NCBI RefSeq assembly: GCF_009870125.1
Contig: NC_046679.1
Span: forward strand, 1,364,001-1,428,000
Reading direction: 5' to 3'
Origin: Drosophila pseudoobscura
Taxonomy: Eukaryota; Arthropoda; Insecta; Diptera; Drosophilidae
DNA: 64,000 bases
The position numbers and the translations under genes are program-made. The notes under the pieces are model-generated. The model did not search any database. It was given only the letters and a program-made list of their open reading frames with translations, and was not told the origin of the DNA. This document shows, piece after piece, positions 60,615 to 64,000 of the stretch (position 1 is its first letter; each line of letters opens with the position of its first letter).

Positions 60615-61745
60615 TCAGTTGCAGTGCTCCTGGACACTAGTACTCAGGGGGAAGAAGAGGAAATAGCCCATGCCCGCGCCGAGGAGCACTGCGAGGCAGA
60701 GCCAAACATTAAAGCTCATGAAGACGAGCATCAGCAAGAAGGAGATCAGGACCTGCAGCATGTGAAGAAAGGTCTGAGCAATATGCAGCGGTGACAGATA
60801 AAAATCGCACGTAAAAGACTCGCCGGTGTCCTGGCTCTCCACTGCCGCCAGAAGACGGGATGGACCCGGCGGACCCGGCGGACCGGGCCGACGAATGTGC
60901 GTATGCGCATTTGCTGTAGATACACCTTGGGCGGCCGATGTCGACGTTCCTTGGCCACCCGATCTGGAGGCACTTGATGCGTCCAGCCCCAACTTTTTCC
61001 AGGCTTGAGAGATCAGTGAGGTCTTCGGGCTTTTGTCGTCCGAGGCGGTCGCTGCTTGGAAGTCCGATGTTTGAATAGCTTGAGCATCCGTTGTTGCCGA
61101 ACGATTACTGGCCGATCTCGGCACGGCTTGATCACTCGATGAGGACGTGGGTAGGTCACCCAATGTGGATATGGACTCACCATCCGAAAAGTATGTAATG
61201 GAGGTTGGGGCTGCGGTTGGGGCAGGAGATTGGGCCTGCACTGGTCGGCGCACCTGGGGCGGTCGATACACATATGTCTGTATGCGGCCTGTTAGCTGAG
61301 GCTGTGGCTGTAGCTGTGGCTGTGGCTGTAGACGTGGCTGTAGATGTGGCTGTAAATGTCGCTGCATCTGTGGGTGTGGCTGACGATAGTAGTCGTAGTA
61401 ATTGTAAGGACGGTTACGGGATGGACTGTAGTTGTCGTAGCCCCCCTGTATGCGCCGCTTGCGTTTCCGGAAGAGCCAATCGCGGAAGAACTTGAGAGCC
61501 TCGTAGAGAATGGCCAAAATGAAGATGCTCAGGCAAGAGAAGGCCAACGCCAGCCGGGTGTCGCATTGCCAAAACTTGAACAGGATGGTCTCGTTGTAGC
61601 CACCGTGGAAGACCATCGGCATATCATGCCCACGACCCACATGGTCATCAGCCATCTTGTCAGCGGGCCCGTGTTGTGGATGCGGAAGGGCTTCGGCTTC
61701 CTGGAAATATTCTATTCCTCCGTAGTGGTCATGCCTCAGACTCAT
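60615..61745 (-). CDS. Ctr1C: Ctr-family copper transporter, Ctr1C-like
   Basis: The ATG at 61745 (MSLRHDHYGG) gives 376 residues; the frame extends to 61784 only with a TTG start. The N-terminus is His/Met-rich (HDH; MADDHVGRGHDMPMVFHGGY at 31-50), as expected for extracellular copper capture, and leads to FKFW and a first membrane helix (about 64-81). Two more helices are near the C-terminus (about 326-345 and 347-365). They contain MLVFM (339-343), the MxxxM copper-selectivity motif, and GAGMG (356-360), the GxxxG packing motif. Ctr proteins work as trimers importing Cu(I). The loop between helices 1 and 2 is very long (over 220 residues), with Tyr-, HLQP/QPQL- and Ser-rich parts. The end is HCN rather than the HCH seen in human CTR1. 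Ctr1C assignment rests on family plus Ptx1 proximity, and Ctr1A/B are less likely. Confidence 0.88.
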   Translation of the reverse strand: MSLRHDHYGGIEYFQEAEALPHPQHGPADKMADDHVGRGHDMPMVFHGGYNETILFKFWQCDTRLALAFSCLSIFILAILYEALKFFRDWLFRKRKRRIQGGYDNYSPSRNRPYNYYDYYRQPHPQMQRHLQPHLQPRLQPQPQLQPQPQLTGRIQTYVYRPPQVRRPVQAQSPAPTAAPTSITYFSDGESISTLGDLPTSSSSDQAVPRSASNRSATTDAQAIQTSDFQAATASDDKSPKTSLISQAWKKLGLDASSASRSGGQGTSTSAAQGVSTANAHTHIRRPGPPGPPGPSRLLAAVESQDTGESFTCDFYLSPLHIAQTFLHMLQVLISFLLMLVFMSFNVWLCLAVLLGAGMGYFLFFPLSTSVQEHCN

Positions 61746-61795
61746 ATTGAAATGTCGTCTCTTTCGACGGTTCACAATTAACAAATGGTTATAGA

Positions 61796-61803
61796 TATTT
61801 ATA
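61796..61803 (-). promoter_or_regulatory. Ctr1C: TATA box of the copper transporter gene
   Basis: TATAAATA on the minus strand (61803-61796) lies about 55 bases upstream of the ATG at 61745. This would place the transcription start near 61770 and leave a 5'UTR of about 25 bases, a compact layout. Confidence 0.5.
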
Positions 61804-61809
61804 CTTTCA

Positions 61810-64000
61810 TTACTGAATCAAACAAACTTTGAATGAAACTATGAGATATTGAATACATGAAGTAAATCACAGAGTGGGCTTTATGTGCGCTTAAACACAT
61901 TAAGCTATTCCTGATATACATCATATCTGTGTGCTATGGGACTCCGTTGAACAAACCTCAGCTTCCCCCAATCCAACGGAAAATGGTGTTGGCCTTGTCG
62001 AATGAGATCTACCTCAATTTGTCCGTAATTGATGGCACATGCTCCCCCACCTCTCCACCACTAGATAGGCGTCAATTTCGCCGGATTCCACTGCCAATTC
62101 TGGGTAATCATTAACATAAATGGCATGTGGCTGGAGCTGTTCGCACTCTACGGACTCTCCGGACTCTGCGCACACAAAATCAATGCAGTTGTGCCGTTGG
62201 TGCTTCTGAGGGGCAAGACACCCGGGCAAATTTGATGCCGCTAATGCTGATGGCAACCGTTTTTCATCAGACGCGCGGATGAGACGGACTCCTGGCATAT
62301 TAATAAAGATTTAAGCGAGGCACCGAAATTAAGATCGTACTCGTACACTGGGTGCACATCCACTGGAAAACACTGGAAATTGCTCACGAGTCTACCATTA
62401 GATTGTGTAATACTAAATATTAATCATACGCAGCGTGGTGCGCGGCGAGTTTATTTATGGGCCTGCCGCTGATTGCCAAACGGAACAGGGATTTTTGAGC
62501 CAAAACGTGCTGCAATCTTTTGTTCGCCTTTTTTTTAGCGTGTACGTGAAGACATGGCTGGAAGACTTGGCAGGCAGCCATGGAGTGGGACCGACAAAAT
62601 GAAGCCACTAGCTGTCGGAGAGAACGCCTCACTGACCGCCCATTAATGCTCCTCCTGTTCTGTTCCAGTTCCGTTCAGGATCCGGCACATTAATCATTTC
62701 GAATGCTTGCAGCAGCCATCGCAGCGTGGTTTTTTCCTCTTTTTCCGCAATTTCTGTTTTGTTTTTTTCGACCAGAGCTAACACAAAAAACAAAGGAGCA
62801 TCCACGCGAGGCACCCCGAGCCGCAACGGGTCCTAAAACAAAGTGATTCCTGCATTAAATGCTTCTCTTGGCTGCTCTATGGCAGCTGCACAGACCGACC
62901 TTAATTGTCAAGACGGAAAGAAACAAGGAAGCAAGGAAGGCCAACAAAAAGCGCAGACACAGCCCAGACGAATGCTGAATGCTCTGGAGAAATGGGAAAC
63001 TAATGCACACTTACAGAACTACTCCTTGCATGCCCATCCCCTACTCTGCTCGCATTAAGTTGAGCCAGGTTCCCAAGCATCTTTTCTTTTCTCTTGTTAC
63101 ACAAGGAAAAGCTGCATTGTCCGTGGTCCATTGTCCATTGTGCGCAGCCCGACACGGGCTTAAAGCATCTTGGGAGCCCGTTCCAAAATCCTGCTGGCCC
63201 TTCCGTTCCATTCTTTATCAATTGTCTTCTAGAGCAAAGCGTTAATCATGCGACATTTAACGAAGCCAAAGTCGACTGCTCCCACGGGACTCTGCCCCAG
63301 ATTTCGATGGTCAAAGTTTCGCCGCATTGCTGCCGTCCGTCCCTGGACGGGCTCCTGTCAATGGATAGGAGCCGAACCACTAGCAGTGACGGCAATGAAT
63401 TAGACGAAAGAATGAAAAATGTTCTACGACAAGCCCAAAAGTAGGGCCGCACGCAGGGTAGGGCAGGGCAGGGCGCTTAAGGACCCGTCCAGCCTTGCGT
63501 GTAATCGCGCTGCTAAGTCCATTTAATCAACTTAATTTTGTACAAATTCCCAGACATTTCAGCTCACTTTTCCCGCACTTTCTTCATTTTCGGCTTGGCT
63601 CGACTGGGTGACGTGACACCGGTCCAGCAGGACCGCATTTAATAAAACATTTTCCACAATTACAACAATGAAAAAATGGGCAGAGCGAGAGGCTAAATGG
63701 GTCTCGGGGCTGCAGAGCAGATGCCTATCGCGTCATGTTGAAACGGAGTTGTTAGGGCTTGAAATAATTTACATAATTTGTTTCGAATACATTTTCACAC
63801 ATTTGCAAAGTTGTAGGTGCTGCGTATTCTTGGGCATGGAACTGTCGGATGCGTATTATTTCTGTAGCAATGTGGATTTTCAACTTTGAAAAATGTGTAT
63901 GCTTTGCGGTTGGTTTCCTTCAAAGCACTTGAGCAATACATCAACTCTAAGCTGATTGGGTTTCATATTTCTTTGTTTGAGTCATTGAATACTCGCACAA
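61810..64000. other. Gene-free right end
   Basis: Only short open frames occur, none with splice or family support (for example at 63668-63889, 73 codons). No repeat or RNA gene is recognised. A gene could begin beyond the window. Confidence 0.45.

Overview
This is a window of a Drosophila genome. The evidence is a homeobox gene whose protein matches fly Ptx1 (Pitx family), a Ctr1C-type copper transporter, short fly-style splice signals, Inr and TATA promoters, and long gene-poor stretches rich in simple repeats. In D. melanogaster, Ptx1 and Ctr1C both lie near the tip of chromosome arm 3R (Muller element E). I suspect a species outside the melanogaster subgroup, perhaps the obscura group, but the sequence alone does not prove it.

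Layout. 1-5,600: no gene recognised. 5,640-26,090 (+ strand): Ptx1, with a GAGA-rich promoter and Inr cluster, a noncoding first exon ending at 7,060, four coding exons (9,976-10,743, 18,038-18,178, 19,007-19,260, 24,221-24,805) and an AT-rich 3'UTR with several poly(A) signals. 26,100-31,740: no gene seen. 31,741-32,784 (- strand): two tandem intronless genes for small signal-peptide/single-TM proteins. 32,850-43,450: gene-poor, with one weak exon candidate at 41,475-41,718. 43,545-43,979 (-): a divergent acylphosphatase-fold protein. 44,000-57,030: a 13-kb gene desert with a 20-bp inverted repeat and a three-copy tandem repeat. 57,111-59,384 (+): a 757-residue orphan protein. 60,615-61,745 (-): Ctr1C-like copper transporter. 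61,810-64,000: no gene seen.

The most interesting signal is at the end of Ptx1. After the in-frame TGA at 24,803-24,805 the same frame stays open for 128 more codons, to a TGA at 25,190-25,192, with protein-like His/Gly/Ser-rich and then acidic composition. A 10-bp stem-loop begins 12 nt after the first stop. This is the expected picture of stop-codon readthrough giving a C-terminally extended homeodomain protein. At the other end, about 86 convincing codons precede the first ATG (10,236) of the main coding exon, and the visible first exon offers no in-frame ATG. Ptx1 may therefore have both an N-terminal extension (hidden exon or non-AUG start) and a C-terminal extension.

The smaller genes are compact and mostly intronless, and sit between long noncoding stretches that probably include Ptx1 control DNA. 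No tRNA, rRNA, CRISPR array or intact transposon was recognised.
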